The notes under the pieces: model-generated
Databases searched by the model: none
Told to the model about the DNA's origin: nothing
Seen by the model: the letters and a program-made list of their open reading frames with translations, nothing else
Translations under genes and position numbers: made by a program
In this document: positions 15,855-25,112 of the stretch, piece by piece
How the letters are laid out: every line of letters starts with the position of its first letter
Position numbering within the stretch: the first letter of the stretch is position 1
Assembly (NCBI GenBank): GCA_017551705.1
Contig: JAFZLA010000080.1
Span: forward strand, 1-64,000
Source of the DNA: Treponema sp.
Lineage (GTDB): Bacteria > Spirochaetota > Spirochaetia > Treponematales > Treponemataceae
Length of the DNA: 64,000 nt
Reading direction: 5' to 3'

Positions 15855-16715
15855 ATGGTTATCAATCACAACATGAGCGCGATGTTCGCTCAGCGTTCAC
15901 AGGGCCTTACTGATCTTGCAAACCAGAAGAGCATGGAAAAACTTTCGTCTGGCATGCGAATCAACCGCGCCGGCGACGACGCTTCGGGCTTGGCCGTTTC
16001 TGAAAAGATGCGCGCTCAAATCCGCGGCCTCAACCAGGCTTCTCAGAACGCGGAGAACGGCATCAGCTTCATCCAGACAACGGAAGGCTACTTGCAGGAG
16101 ACAGAAGACATCTTGCAGCGCATCCGCGAGTTGGCTGTACAGTCTTCAAACGGAATCTATTCCGACGAAGACCGCATGCAGATTCAGGTCGAAGTTTCTT
16201 CTCTCGTAGACGAAGTTGACCGCATCGCCAGCGCCGCCCAGTTCAACGGCATGAACATGTTGACTGGCCGCTTTGCCCGCCCCACAGGCGAGAACGTTGT
16301 CACAGGATCTATGTGGTTCCACATCGGCGCCAACATGGACCAGCGCACACAGGTTTACATTGGAACAATGTCAGCCATGGCCTTGGGAATCCGCAACATC
16401 GGCGACGAGTCAAAGATTTCTTTGCAGGCTCCCGATGACGCCAACCGCGCCATTGGAACTATCGACGAAGCCCTCAAGAAGGTCAACAAGCAGCGCGCTG
16501 ACTTGGGCGCCTACCAGAACCGCCTTGAGAAGACAGTTGTCGGCCTCGACATCGGCGCCGAGAACCTCCAGGCTTCTGAAAGCCGCATCCGCGACACAGA
16601 CATGGCCGCTGAGATGGTTGAGTTCACAAAGGATCAGGTTCTTAGCCAGGCTGGAACCGCGATGCTCGCTCAGGCCAACCAGCAGAGCCAGAACGTTCTT
16701 AGCTTGCTCCGCTAG
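15855..16715 (+). CDS. flaB: Periplasmic flagellar core protein FlaB (flagellin)
   Basis: Core filament protein of spirochete periplasmic flagella, 286 residues. The N-terminal D0/D1 region ([36 protein letters not shown]) and the C-terminal D0 ([32 protein letters not shown]) are the exported and polymerising ends. The short middle lacks the surface-exposed domain of enterobacterial flagellins, as expected for FlaB. Start is the ATG after AGGAGATACACT; upstream in-frame codons belong to the leader. It is a single-gene unit with a sigma-28 promoter and a strong terminator. FliS and FlgN lie 13 kb away with the same promoter type. Confidence 0.98.
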   Translation: MVINHNMSAMFAQRSQGLTDLANQKSMEKLSSGMRINRAGDDASGLAVSEKMRAQIRGLNQASQNAENGISFIQTTEGYLQETEDILQRIRELAVQSSNGIYSDEDRMQIQVEVSSLVDEVDRIASAAQFNGMNMLTGRFARPTGENVVTGSMWFHIGANMDQRTQVYIGTMSAMALGIRNIGDESKISLQAPDDANRAIGTIDEALKKVNKQRADLGAYQNRLEKTVVGLDIGAENLQASESRIRDTDMAAEMVEFTKDQVLSQAGTAMLAQANQQSQNVLSLLR

Positions 16716-16760
16716 AGGACACGGCGCTAGACGTGCCAGCAGATTAAGAACTGCATAGCA

Positions 16761-16790
16761 AAAACCGCTCCAAACGGAGCGGTTTTTTTT
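16761..16790 (+). terminator. Intrinsic terminator of flaB
   Basis: Perfect 11-bp stem (16761-16771 with 16776-16786), 4-nt loop, followed by eight T. The A-run on the other side could also serve the convergent plsC. Confidence 0.92.
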
Positions 16791-16800
16791 GTTTATTGAA

Positions 16801-17646
16801 TCAGTTTTTTTCTTCGGGAAGGTATTCAAGCTTTTTGCCGTAGAACTTTTCGTAGCAGTCAACCCAAGCCTTGTAGTTTTGTTCGTTCATGTCGCGGATG
16901 TTTTGTTTGTCCGACTTGTTGGGGTCGGCAAAAATCGCGGGCAAAACATTCATCGTGTATTCTTGGATGGGGAATCCGTCGGCGCCGATTATGTCCGAGT
17001 CTGTCATCGTGATGAATATCGGCAGAACGGGAACCTTGTTGTCAACGGCAAACTTAAAGGCGCCGTTTGTCATGGGGCGCGGCTTTCTATAGTTCCACCA
17101 CATGCCCTGCTCGGCGTAGACCAAGATTTTTTCTCCGCGGGCCAAGAGCGTCTTCATTCCTTCAAAAAATTTTTTCATTGTGGAATGGTTTTGGCTTACG
17201 GGCAGCGTGTTGCAGTTGCGGAACAAAAAGCCGTAAAGGCCGGGGAACGAAGTGTAGTTTCCTTCGCGGATTACGCGCCAAATGATGTGATGGCGGGTGT
17301 AGGGCTTTAGGATTTCCAAAACGGCAAAGTTGTCAAAGGCGTTAAAGTGGTTGCAAGTGACGATCAAGCCCTTGTCCTTTACGGCAAAGAAATTTTCCAT
17401 GCCCACAACGTCTTTTATGATAAGCTGCTTGTTCTTAAAAAGGCCCGCGATGAATTTTGTTCCGACGATGTTGGCGACCCAAGTCTTGAACTTGCTTGAA
17501 AGCTTGGACCTTGTGTAGTCAATCTGGTCCGGCTCAAGCGGAATTGTGGGCGGGTCTTGCTCGACGTCATGCGACCAAAGGCGCTTGCGCTCCAGCTGGT
17601 CAATCTTTTGCAATACGGCCAAGCGGCCGGGGTCTTTGTCGGCCAT
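16801..17646 (-). CDS. plsC: PlsC-family acyltransferase
   Basis: Lysophospholipid or 1-acylglycerol-3-phosphate acyltransferase domain, 281 residues. The NHxxxxD motif is NHFNAFD (His100, Asp105). The second block ILVYAEQGMW stands where most members have PEGTR. A third block, VPVLPIFI, is also conserved. No strong transmembrane helix is seen, so membrane contact is probably peripheral. It starts 3 nt after the GT8 glycosyltransferase stop, suggesting both work on a lipid or glycolipid. The unusual motif II leaves the exact acyl acceptor open. Confidence 0.85.
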   Translation of the reverse strand: MADKDPGRLAVLQKIDQLERKRLWSHDVEQDPPTIPLEPDQIDYTRSKLSSKFKTWVANIVGTKFIAGLFKNKQLIIKDVVGMENFFAVKDKGLIVTCNHFNAFDNFAVLEILKPYTRHHIIWRVIREGNYTSFPGLYGFLFRNCNTLPVSQNHSTMKKFFEGMKTLLARGEKILVYAEQGMWWNYRKPRPMTNGAFKFAVDNKVPVLPIFITMTDSDIIGADGFPIQEYTMNVLPAIFADPNKSDKQNIRDMNEQNYKAWVDCYEKFYGKKLEYLPEEKN

Positions 17647-17649
17647 TTT

Positions 17650-18711
17650 TTACGCCAGCCTCAAAAGGGTCTTTACGCCGTCGACTGACGCGCCAGCGGC
17701 CTTTTTGGCCAATTTTTTGGCGGAGCTTGCGGCGGTTCCAAAGAATTCCAAAAGGCCCGCGCCGATTCTTTCGCGGCGGATTGTGTTCCAATAGTTGTTA
17801 AAGTTGTTGGCCTCGTCGACGCACATTTTCATCATGTGTCCGATAAGGACCTTGTCCTTTGCCTTTTCTTCGTCGGAATATGTTTCCTTCATCTGGCGGA
17901 GCGTTTGGGCAAAGGGAGTTTTTTGCGCGTAGTCCCAGAAAATGTCTCCGTATGTGATTCCGTCGTACTTCCAGGGGCGCCACATCATTTTGTAGTGCAC
18001 AATCTTAAGGTCGTCGTTGTTGAAGGCCGGGTTTTCAAAAGAAGTTTTGTTCCAGCCCAAGTCAAAGTAGTGGACGCGGTCTTTGCAAAGGACGTTCAAG
18101 TAGTCCTGGTCCTGGGCGATGTGGAAGGGGAAGCGGTTCAAAAGCTTTACGAACTTTTCCTGAACTTTTTCTTCGCGGTATTTTTTTGCGTTGATCAAAA
18201 TGATTCCCGCGTTAAAGTAGTTCTGCCGCTTTACGCCCAAGGCGCGCTCGACGTATTCGCCAAACTCGTTGATTGTAAGGACGGTTTCCTCTACGATGGC
18301 GCCCAAAAGATTGTCGCCAAGGTCGACGTTGTACATCTTTGAAATGTCGTCCAAAATCAACAGGTCGCTGTCCAAGTAAAGGACCTTGTCGTATTCGGGA
18401 TAGAGGCTTGCGATAAAGAGGCGGAAATATGTTTCTTGTGAATAGTAGTCGCGCAAATGGAACATATTTGAATAGGCGTCCATTTTTTCCTTTAGCGAAA
18501 TGAACTCGATGCTGGCGTTGCCGTCTACAGTCGCGGCCACCTTTTGCTGCAAGTCTTCTGAAAGAGTTGTGGTCAAGACATAAATCTTGTAAAAATAGTC
18601 TTTTGAAGCGTTTTGGAGCATTGACTTTAGCGTGACGCCCAACATTGGAGCGTATTTGTAGTCAACCGCAAAAAATACTGGAATCTCACCCTTGTACACT
18701 TTTTTACTCAT
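17650..18711 (-). CDS. Family 8 glycosyltransferase
   Basis: Retaining glycosyltransferase of family GT8, which uses UDP-sugars, 353 residues from the ATG at 18711 (GAGGAT site; a GTG at 18738 is less likely). The N-terminal VFFAVDYKYAPMLGVTLKSM block, the metal-binding DSD (114-116, LYLDSDLLIL), FNAGIILINA and the later HYKMMWRPW motif are all typical. It is cytoplasmic. Tight coupling to plsC suggests glycolipid or envelope polysaccharide synthesis. The acceptor cannot be named. Confidence 0.93.
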   Translation of the reverse strand: MSKKVYKGEIPVFFAVDYKYAPMLGVTLKSMLQNASKDYFYKIYVLTTTLSEDLQQKVAATVDGNASIEFISLKEKMDAYSNMFHLRDYYSQETYFRLFIASLYPEYDKVLYLDSDLLILDDISKMYNVDLGDNLLGAIVEETVLTINEFGEYVERALGVKRQNYFNAGIILINAKKYREEKVQEKFVKLLNRFPFHIAQDQDYLNVLCKDRVHYFDLGWNKTSFENPAFNNDDLKIVHYKMMWRPWKYDGITYGDIFWDYAQKTPFAQTLRQMKETYSDEEKAKDKVLIGHMMKMCVDEANNFNNYWNTIRRERIGAGLLEFFGTAASSAKKLAKKAAGASVDGVKTLLRLA

Positions 18712-18789
18712 ACAATTATCCTCTAAGAAATTGGACACGGGGAGAAACTTTTTTGTTGCGCTTTTTGTTGCGGAACGGCTGTGTCCGCC

Positions 18790-20382
18790 TTACCGCATTA
18801 CCACGTTTTTGAAAGTTTCTTCCACCTTCTTAAAGTATATACTCTTAAAGGGGTGAATGTCCATAGCGTTCGAAACCCAGCCGCCGACACTGTTTAGGTC
18901 GATGACGGCGCAGGTCACGGGGTGGCTTATGGGAATGACTTCGCCGCTGGAAAGCAAAATGTCTTCGGCCTTGGCAAGAAGGGCGTTGCGTTCCTTGCTT
19001 TCGTTTGTCCATGCGGCTTGGTCAAGAAGCTTGTCAAAGTCTTGGTCTATCCAGTGGGAATCGTTCATCGAAGAATTTCCGCGGAACAGTTCCAAAAAGG
19101 CCAGCGGGTCGGAATAGTCTCCGATCCAAGTGTACAAGAAAAGGTCGGCCTTTGTCGAAGCGATTGAGGTCAAGTAAAGCTGCTGGGGAATTTTGACTGT
19201 CTTTAATTCGACGCCGATTTCTTCGAGCGCGCCTCGCAAGAGTTCCGCGCGGTTGGAAAGATATTCTGTGTCGGGAATTGCAAAAAGCAATTGGATTTTT
19301 TGTTCGTCGGCGATTCCGGCCTTGCGCTTGGCCGCGTCCAGCATAAGCTTGGCTTCCTCGGCGTCGGTGTAGTTGAGCCCTTCGGGGCTTTTGTATCCGG
19401 CGCTTGGGCAAACCAAAGTCTCTGCCGGGAACATGCTTCCGTCGCGCAGCTGTTTCCACGGAACTGCGGTAAGGACGGCGTTCCTAAAATCGGCCTGGCT
19501 CCAAATCGGCGAGTCGTTTTTAAAGAACAAGTATTCGGTTCCAAACTCGGCCGAAAGCTGGATGGCCTTTTTGTCCAAAATTCTTTTTATCTCGTCTGTG
19601 CCGTCGATCCAATCCGCGGCGCCTGTGTTAAAGGCGTGGGCCTTGGCCTTGGAATCGTCGGTAAGATGAATCGCGATGGAAGGAATGTGGACTTGCTCGG
19701 CGTTCCAATAATTGGGATTTTTTTTGAGCTGGACTTTAAATGGAGTGACGCTCTCTATCATGTAGGCGCCGCTTGCGCTTGAGTCGTCCAAAACGGCCGA
19801 AAAGGCGTGGTGGCAAAGCAGTTTGTTAAAATGGCTTGTTGGCTTTACAAGCTCCACGCTAAGCTTTTGTCCGCTTGCGTAAATGGCAACGTCCTCGCGT
19901 TTGCCTGTTCCAAGCCTGTATTCGCGCGCGCCTTTTATCACGTCCAAGAGGGAAGAGTAGTAGGCGCCCTTGTTGGCTATAAGGTTTAGCCAAGAGTCCT
20001 TTATTGTTTGCGCTGTGATTTCTATGCCAGACGAGCTTTTGGCGCCTTGGCGAATCGTGAATGTCCACCTAAACTTGTCGCGCGAAATTCTAAAGTCTTT
20101 TGCGAGCGCGTTGTCCGGCTCCAAAGAAGCGGCGTTGTAAGAAAAAAGTCCCTCGTAAACGCCGTTCAATATTTGCGCCTCAAAGACGTAGGCGCTTGTG
20201 TGCGGGTCAAGGTTAAGGTTTGACATTGAATGAAAGATGACAAGCTCGCGCTGCAATGATTCGTCAATCTTGTCGCCTTTAAAAAAGTCGTCGCCAAAAG
20301 AGGCGGCGGCAAAAATAAAGAGAGCGGCGCAAACAAAAATCGCGCCGCGGATTTTTCTATTAAGTTTATTTGTCCAGTCCAA
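18790..20382 (-). CDS. Oligopeptide/solute-binding protein, SBP family 5
   Basis: Periplasmic binding protein of the OppA/DppA family, 530 residues. An N-terminal signal peptide (FVCAALFIFAAASFGDD) is followed by the family 5 fold: LDPHTSAYVFEAQILNGVYEGL, LAKDFRISRDKFRWTFTIRQGAK and the later LLFAIPDTEYLSNRAELLR. No lipobox Cys is seen. It is the last gene of a metF-led operon and overlaps the preceding gene by 17 nt. No permease or ATPase genes are next to it, so it must work with a transporter encoded elsewhere or have another role. Confidence 0.9.
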   Translation of the reverse strand: MDWTNKLNRKIRGAIFVCAALFIFAAASFGDDFFKGDKIDESLQRELVIFHSMSNLNLDPHTSAYVFEAQILNGVYEGLFSYNAASLEPDNALAKDFRISRDKFRWTFTIRQGAKSSSGIEITAQTIKDSWLNLIANKGAYYSSLLDVIKGAREYRLGTGKREDVAIYASGQKLSVELVKPTSHFNKLLCHHAFSAVLDDSSASGAYMIESVTPFKVQLKKNPNYWNAEQVHIPSIAIHLTDDSKAKAHAFNTGAADWIDGTDEIKRILDKKAIQLSAEFGTEYLFFKNDSPIWSQADFRNAVLTAVPWKQLRDGSMFPAETLVCPSAGYKSPEGLNYTDAEEAKLMLDAAKRKAGIADEQKIQLLFAIPDTEYLSNRAELLRGALEEIGVELKTVKIPQQLYLTSIASTKADLFLYTWIGDYSDPLAFLELFRGNSSMNDSHWIDQDFDKLLDQAAWTNESKERNALLAKAEDILLSSGEVIPISHPVTCAVIDLNSVGGWVSNAMDIHPFKSIYFKKVEETFKNVVMR

Positions 20383-21778
20383 GTTTTTTCATCTGCTCCT
20401 GTTCTTCTATATAAGATATGTACTCCGCGCGGCGCTGGTTTGTGTTGACCATGTTGTTTTTGAGCGCCATCAATTCCATCGAAAGGCCTTTGATTTTTGA
20501 GCGCTTTTCGGCGGGCGCGTTGTTCTTAAAGTAGTCGTCAAGAGCTTTTAGTATGATAGAAATTTTTTGCAAGTCCGAGATTTGCTTGTTCAAGAATTCC
20601 AGAAGCTTTTGTTCGTCGGCGGCCAAGAATTTTTTGTAGGCCATGCTGTTTTTCATCGAGAACGAGTTGTAAAAGCTGGCTTTCTTTTGGATGTCCGCGT
20701 TGAACGGGGTAAAGTTGACCCTTTGTTTTCGGCGGGTGTTGGTGGCCTGCTCGACAATCGTAACTTCGTATTCGACGGGCTTTTCCTTGATTCCAAAGGC
20801 CTTTTTTAAGGCCGCGACAAATTGGGCCCAGAATGACGTAGAGGCGCTTTGGAGAACTTCGTTGTTTTCGGAAAGCTTTGTAAAGACGGTTGCAAGCGGC
20901 GTTGTCTGCGCGCAAAGGGAATGAATCGCGTCCAAAATCATTTCTTTTGTGTTGATTTCGTTGACGACGTTCTTGCGTTTTTCTTCTACAATTGCAAGCC
21001 TTTCCAATGTGGCGGCCTGCAATTGCTCTTTGTCGCCGGCCTGGTCTTCGCGCGCGATTTCTTCGACAAGCTGGATGTAGAAGGGCTCTTTTCCTATAAT
21101 CGAAGTGAAGAGCTTTTTGATTTGGTCTACCTCGTCTTTTTCCGAAGAGAAGGCCTTGGTTTGGTCAAACTTGTCGCTCAGTATGATTTGTTTTCTAATC
21201 TTGTACTTGTAGACTTCCTTTTGGAACTCTGTCAAATCCTTAAAAAGGCGGGTGATTTCGGCCGTGGTCTTTTGGATTTTTGAAACGATGTCGTTGACCG
21301 AGCTGGAAGTAAGCATGTCTCCGCCGCGCTTCATTTCCATAATAAGCTGGCCAAGTCCGCGGGTGTTGGGCATCGGGTTGTTGGGCGAAAGCGAGGTCCA
21401 CTGGAATGAATTGTTGTAGTCCAAAAGTTTTTTTATTTCTGGAATTTTTAGGCTGTCGATTGAAAATTTATAGTAGGTGCAAATCCAGTCCAACATCGTT
21501 TCAAATTCCGAAAAGCGAATGCCAATGATGGTGGTGCGCTCGCCTTCGATGAACTGGGTGTTGTCCAAGGGCTTTATGCCCGAGATTTTTCGGTCAAGTT
21601 TATAGGGATCCGGCTTGATTAAAGACTTTTTAATCAAAAGGTCCTGGAGGTTTTTAACGCAGGTGTGAAAGAGTCTGTAATTTTCTGAAAGTTGCGGGAT
21701 GGCGTTCGAATTGTACCATTCGATTTTGGCCTCTGCCGCTTCAATCACTTTTTTCGAAAATTCAATCGATTCTGCCAT
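20366..21778 (-). CDS. Conserved-looking hypothetical coiled-coil protein
   Basis: 470 residues, no signal peptide or membrane helix, highly charged and mostly helical, with predicted coiled-coil stretches (about 160-290 and 395-460). I recognise no domain. The gene lies 1 nt after a second unknown gene and overlaps the oligopeptide-binding gene by 17 nt, so it is firmly in the metF operon. A cytoplasmic structural or scaffold role is possible, but nothing in the sequence demonstrates it. Base composition matches its neighbours, so it does not look recently acquired. Confidence 0.8.
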   Translation of the reverse strand: MAESIEFSKKVIEAAEAKIEWYNSNAIPQLSENYRLFHTCVKNLQDLLIKKSLIKPDPYKLDRKISGIKPLDNTQFIEGERTTIIGIRFSEFETMLDWICTYYKFSIDSLKIPEIKKLLDYNNSFQWTSLSPNNPMPNTRGLGQLIMEMKRGGDMLTSSSVNDIVSKIQKTTAEITRLFKDLTEFQKEVYKYKIRKQIILSDKFDQTKAFSSEKDEVDQIKKLFTSIIGKEPFYIQLVEEIAREDQAGDKEQLQAATLERLAIVEEKRKNVVNEINTKEMILDAIHSLCAQTTPLATVFTKLSENNEVLQSASTSFWAQFVAALKKAFGIKEKPVEYEVTIVEQATNTRRKQRVNFTPFNADIQKKASFYNSFSMKNSMAYKKFLAADEQKLLEFLNKQISDLQKISIILKALDDYFKNNAPAEKRSKIKGLSMELMALKNNMVNTNQRRAEYISYIEEQEQMKKLGLDK

Positions 21779-21779
21779 A

Positions 21780-22658
21780 CTATCTATTATCGGCGCTTTT
21801 TTCCGTTTTTATTAGCCAATTTTTCACAGGCTCTGTCCAGTCGGAGCATGACTCCGATTCCTTGCAAAACTGCAAAAAAAGGTCCTTCATGTATTTGACG
21901 ACCTGGTCTCGGTCGGCGGCCGGAATGTCCTTGCGCGTCTTGAACATTGCGTCCAAAAAGTCCAGGGCGTCTTTTTGGCTAAAAAGGTCGGGGTAAACTT
22001 TTGAAGTCATGTAAAGCGCGGCCGACACGCAGTTGACGCTGTGCTGCTTTACGTACAAAACAGTTTCGGCTATTCTTACCGCTCCCTCGTAAAGCTCCCT
22101 GTTCCACGCGTCTTTTTCTTGTTGCGTGTAGTCTTCTTGGTCAAAGACATTTTTTAAGAAGGCGCTGGCCAAGCACACGATTGTTATGTGCAATGACGGA
22201 ACGCACAAGTAATGGGGGTCCAGCAAGTGGACTCCGGCAAAATAAATTCTTCTTTTATAGTGGGGCCTGTCGGTCGTTGAGAGCCTAAATTTGTAAATCT
22301 TTGCCGCGCTCTTGTAGGCGTTTTTAAGGTTCACGTAAAATCGGTCCAAGTGGGGAACGGCTTTTTTTACTCCGAGCGTTCGTATCAAAAGGGCCAGCGG
22401 GCGGATCCAATAGTTTACAAAGCCCAAATAGTCGGCGATGCATCTTGGGTTGAACGGAATTTTTTTGTCCAGCGGATTGTCGACGTGGACAATGGGCGTT
22501 TTGGTAAATTTAAATTTGCGCAAAAATTGGAGCAAGAAAAAATCCAGCGCCACCGCCCGCAAGTAGGATATCGACGCTCCGATGACTTTGGGATGCCCAA
22601 GGCTTACAATCCAAGTGGGAAGCGTGTTGAATTCTTTTATCGGCTTGGGCGCTTTCAT
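21780..22658 (-). CDS. Hypothetical protein with PAP2-like PSLH and KQH motifs
   Basis: 292 residues. The segment HYLCVPSLHITIVCLASAF (PSLH at 154-157) and RIAETVLYVKQHSVNCVSAA (KQHSVNC at 204-210) have the order and spacing of motifs C2 and C3 of PAP2/Aur1-type phosphatases and transferases. However, the Asp of HxxxD is Cys here, the K-x6-RP motif is not convincing (KFRLSTTDRP is one residue off), and the usual five or six membrane helices are absent. It may be a divergent or inactive relative, or only a chance likeness. It sits 1 nt after metF and 1 nt before the coiled-coil gene. Confidence 0.75.
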   Translation of the reverse strand: MKAPKPIKEFNTLPTWIVSLGHPKVIGASISYLRAVALDFFLLQFLRKFKFTKTPIVHVDNPLDKKIPFNPRCIADYLGFVNYWIRPLALLIRTLGVKKAVPHLDRFYVNLKNAYKSAAKIYKFRLSTTDRPHYKRRIYFAGVHLLDPHYLCVPSLHITIVCLASAFLKNVFDQEDYTQQEKDAWNRELYEGAVRIAETVLYVKQHSVNCVSAALYMTSKVYPDLFSQKDALDFLDAMFKTRKDIPAADRDQVVKYMKDLFLQFCKESESCSDWTEPVKNWLIKTEKSADNR

Positions 22659-22659
22659 C

Positions 22660-23538
22660 TTACTTGTTGCAGGCTCCGATGATGTCGTTTACGTTTTCCA
22701 TAATCGCTTGGGCGATTTCGGGCTTGTTCATCGTGTAAAGGTGGACGCCGCGAATTCCGTTTGAAATCAAGTCGATTATTTGGTCGGTGGCGTAGGCGAT
22801 TCCAGCCTGGCGCAAGGCCTCCGGCGAATCGCCAAAGCGGTCGCAAATGGCCAAGAGCTTTCGCGGAATAAAGGCGTTTGAAAGCTTTATCATTTTTGGA
22901 ATTTGAGTGACGGCGGTTATCGGCATGATTCCGGCCAAAACGGGCAGGTGGATTCCCGCCGCTTCCAATCGATACAAAAAGCTGTAGAGCATGTCGTTGT
23001 CAAAGAACATTTGCGTCGTCAAAAAGTCGGCGCCAGCGTCAACCTTTTTTTTCAAAAGTTCTATGTCTTCGATGCGGTTGGCCGACTCGGGATGGCCTTC
23101 GGGGTAGCAGGCGCCGCCAACGCAAAAGCCTTCTTTTTTGAGAACGGCGGTCAATTCGTCGGCGTGCTTGTAGCCTCCAAGCGTCGCCTGCTCTTCGGTC
23201 ATTCCCTGGGGAATGTCGCCGCGCAGGGCCAAGACGTTTTGGATTCCGGCGGCCTTAAGCTCTTGCATCGTTTGGCTTATTTTTTCTTTGCTAGAATTTA
23301 CGCAAGTCAAATGGGTAAGCGAGGCGGTTCCGTTTTGGGCCACCATGTTCGAAACTTCAAGCGTTTGGTCTTTGGTGCTGCCGCCCGCTCCGCAAGTGAC
23401 GCTGATAAAGTCGGGCTTTAAGTCCGCAAGCGCCTTTATTTTTTGTGGAAGCGCGTCAAGGCTGCCCTGCTGCTTGGGCGGAAAAACCTCAAACGAAAGA
23501 GTCAGCTTTTTGCGCGCGAATATTTCTTTGATATGCAT
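22660..23538 (-). CDS. metF: 5,10-methylenetetrahydrofolate reductase
   Basis: FAD enzyme that makes 5-methyl-THF for methionine synthesis, 292 residues, normal length. Characteristic blocks are LSFEVFPPK, FISVTCGAGGSTKDQT, HLTCVN, LALRGDIP, FLTTQMFFD and GIMPI. It leads an operon with two unknown proteins and an oligopeptide-binding protein. A perfect TATAAT preceded by GCGC ends 7 nt before the ATG, and no Shine-Dalgarno is present, which predicts a leaderless or near-leaderless message. Confidence 0.97.
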   Translation of the reverse strand: MHIKEIFARKKLTLSFEVFPPKQQGSLDALPQKIKALADLKPDFISVTCGAGGSTKDQTLEVSNMVAQNGTASLTHLTCVNSSKEKISQTMQELKAAGIQNVLALRGDIPQGMTEEQATLGGYKHADELTAVLKKEGFCVGGACYPEGHPESANRIEDIELLKKKVDAGADFLTTQMFFDNDMLYSFLYRLEAAGIHLPVLAGIMPITAVTQIPKMIKLSNAFIPRKLLAICDRFGDSPEALRQAGIAYATDQIIDLISNGIRGVHLYTMNKPEIAQAIMENVNDIIGACNK

Positions 23539-23545
23539 GGCCGCA

Positions 23546-23551
23546 ATTATA
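23546..23551 (-). promoter_or_regulatory. GCGC-TATAAT -10 of metF, leaderless candidate
   Basis: TATAAT on the minus strand preceded by ATGCGC, 7 nt from the ATG. Confidence 0.7.
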
Positions 23552-23602
23552 GCGCATTGCGCTCCTTTTTGCTAGTGATTGCGGTTGTCGGGGCAATCTT
23601 TG

Positions 23603-25105
23603 TTACAATTCGTTTTCGCTTTTCAGCGCTTCCAGGCGCTTGAGTCGGGCGGGGTCCAGGGTGACGCAAAGGTTTTTTTCGTGGCTGGGCAGGACCAAGC
23701 CTTTGGGGCCGTTTTTGGCCCGGCGCAAGTGCTTTACTTGCGTGTAATACAAGTCGGCCTTTGCGTTTGCGCGCGCCTTGGAAAAGTAAACCGCCAAGTT
23801 GCCCGCGTCAAGCAGTATGTCAAGCGGAATTGTTTTTCCCGGCCGGCACTTTACAAAGACGTAGCCGCCAGGGCAGTCGCGCGTGTGCAGCCACATGTCG
23901 TTTCCTTTTACGTAATGGCGCAAAAGCTCGTCGTTTTCGTTGGCGTCGCGGCCAACCAAAATGTACCAGCCGTTTACGGTGTAGTCCAAGCCGGGATGCG
24001 CTTTTTTTGTCTTTTGCTTTGGAGCGGAGTCCTTGCGCAAAAGCTGCTCTATGCGGACGGGATTTTTTTCGTTCAATATTTCTTGGTAGGCCTTGTCCAG
24101 GGCCGCGAGCTTTTTTTGCGAAAGCTCAATTTCGGCGGCGAGCTCTTCCGCGCCGCTGACTTCTTTTTTGTACAAGTCGTAGTAATGGGCGGCGTTGGCT
24201 TGCGCCGATTTTTGCGGGTCGATTTTTATTTGAACGGTGGCTCCGCTCTGGTAGTCCACGCACTCCAAAAAGTTTGAGCCGCCCTGTCCGCCTTCCGCGC
24301 CGATTAAATGCGCGTTGGACAAAATCAAGTCGCCCCAATGCTTTTTTTGCCCGCAGTTTTCAAAGTCGGCCTTTTTCTTTTGCAGGCGCTCCAACGCGGC
24401 CTCTTGCTTTGAGCGGCGCGATTCATACCAACTTTTGGCTTTTTCCAAGAGAGCGGCCCTTGAAAGGTTTGACGAACTTTCGCTGTAAAACCAATCGACC
24501 TTTTGGTTAAAGGACAGGGGCGCCCAGTCCGGATGCTTTTGAAGAATCTCTTGTTCAACGTCGGCAAAGTCTCGGACAGGAAAGCGGACGGCCGCGTCTT
24601 GGGCTTGCGCCTGTTCGGCCGCCTTTTTTTGGGCGCTTTGCATTACGGCGTTTTCGTCAAAGCTGCCGCCTGTGACCTCTCCCTTTTGCGGCCTGCGGAA
24701 CATTGTGTCCAAAATTTTGTTTTCTTTGTCGCACAGGATTATGTTGGCGGCGGCGCTCCACAAGCGGATGTACATGTTGTACTCTTCTTGGGGGCGCGAC
24801 AGTTCCATCTTGATGATTCTTTCCAAGCCGATTTGCTGGCAAGAAAGGATTTTGGCCCCGCGGATTTTGGACTTAAGAAATTCCATAAAGCGCAGGGGCT
24901 TTTCGTTTTTGGGAATTCTTCTTCTTGTCTCGTTTATTCTTGTGGCGTCGTGGCCAGCGCAAATTAAGATTGTCTTTGCCGCTCCCTCTTTGTAGGCGTA
25001 AAGGGCAAGAGTGTCGTAGCCTGGCTGGATTATGTCCTGAATAAAGGAGCCGGCCAAGTTGAGTTCGTCTAGAATTGCGTTAATTTCGTTGCAGTTGAGT
25101 GACAT
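23603..25105 (-). CDS. rqcH: RqcH (NFACT family) ribosome quality-control protein
   Basis: Bacterial homologue of Rqc2/NEMF that binds stalled 50S subunits and directs alanine tailing, 500 residues. The order is NFACT-N (1-170, including YNMYIRLWSAAANIILCD), coiled coil with HhH (about 180-340) and NFACT-R (from about 375: ILVGRDANENDELL, NDMWLHTRDCPGGYVF, YYTQVKHLRRAKNGPKGLV). The DR pair that B. subtilis RqcH uses for tRNA recruitment appears as Glu95-Arg96 here. It is a single gene with a TATAAT ending 7 nt before the ATG. An older reading as a fibronectin-binding adhesin (FbpA) is less likely, since there is no signal peptide. Confidence 0.92.
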   Translation of the reverse strand: MSLNCNEINAILDELNLAGSFIQDIIQPGYDTLALYAYKEGAAKTILICAGHDATRINETRRRIPKNEKPLRFMEFLKSKIRGAKILSCQQIGLERIIKMELSRPQEEYNMYIRLWSAAANIILCDKENKILDTMFRRPQKGEVTGGSFDENAVMQSAQKKAAEQAQAQDAAVRFPVRDFADVEQEILQKHPDWAPLSFNQKVDWFYSESSSNLSRAALLEKAKSWYESRRSKQEAALERLQKKKADFENCGQKKHWGDLILSNAHLIGAEGGQGGSNFLECVDYQSGATVQIKIDPQKSAQANAAHYYDLYKKEVSGAEELAAEIELSQKKLAALDKAYQEILNEKNPVRIEQLLRKDSAPKQKTKKAHPGLDYTVNGWYILVGRDANENDELLRHYVKGNDMWLHTRDCPGGYVFVKCRPGKTIPLDILLDAGNLAVYFSKARANAKADLYYTQVKHLRRAKNGPKGLVLPSHEKNLCVTLDPARLKRLEALKSENEL

Positions 25106-25112
25106 TTTGGCA

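Noticed and set aside
16410-16862. Long antisense open frames over flaB, pcrA, dnaX and other genes
   Set aside because: They mirror the codon bias of the real gene on the other strand, lack ribosome sites and resemble no protein family.
21787-21794. GCCGATAA on the minus strand just before the coiled-coil gene, like a sigma-28 -10
   Set aside because: No TAAAGTTT-like -35 lies at 11 nt spacing (the position reads AATAAAAA), and the sequence is the coding end of the upstream gene.
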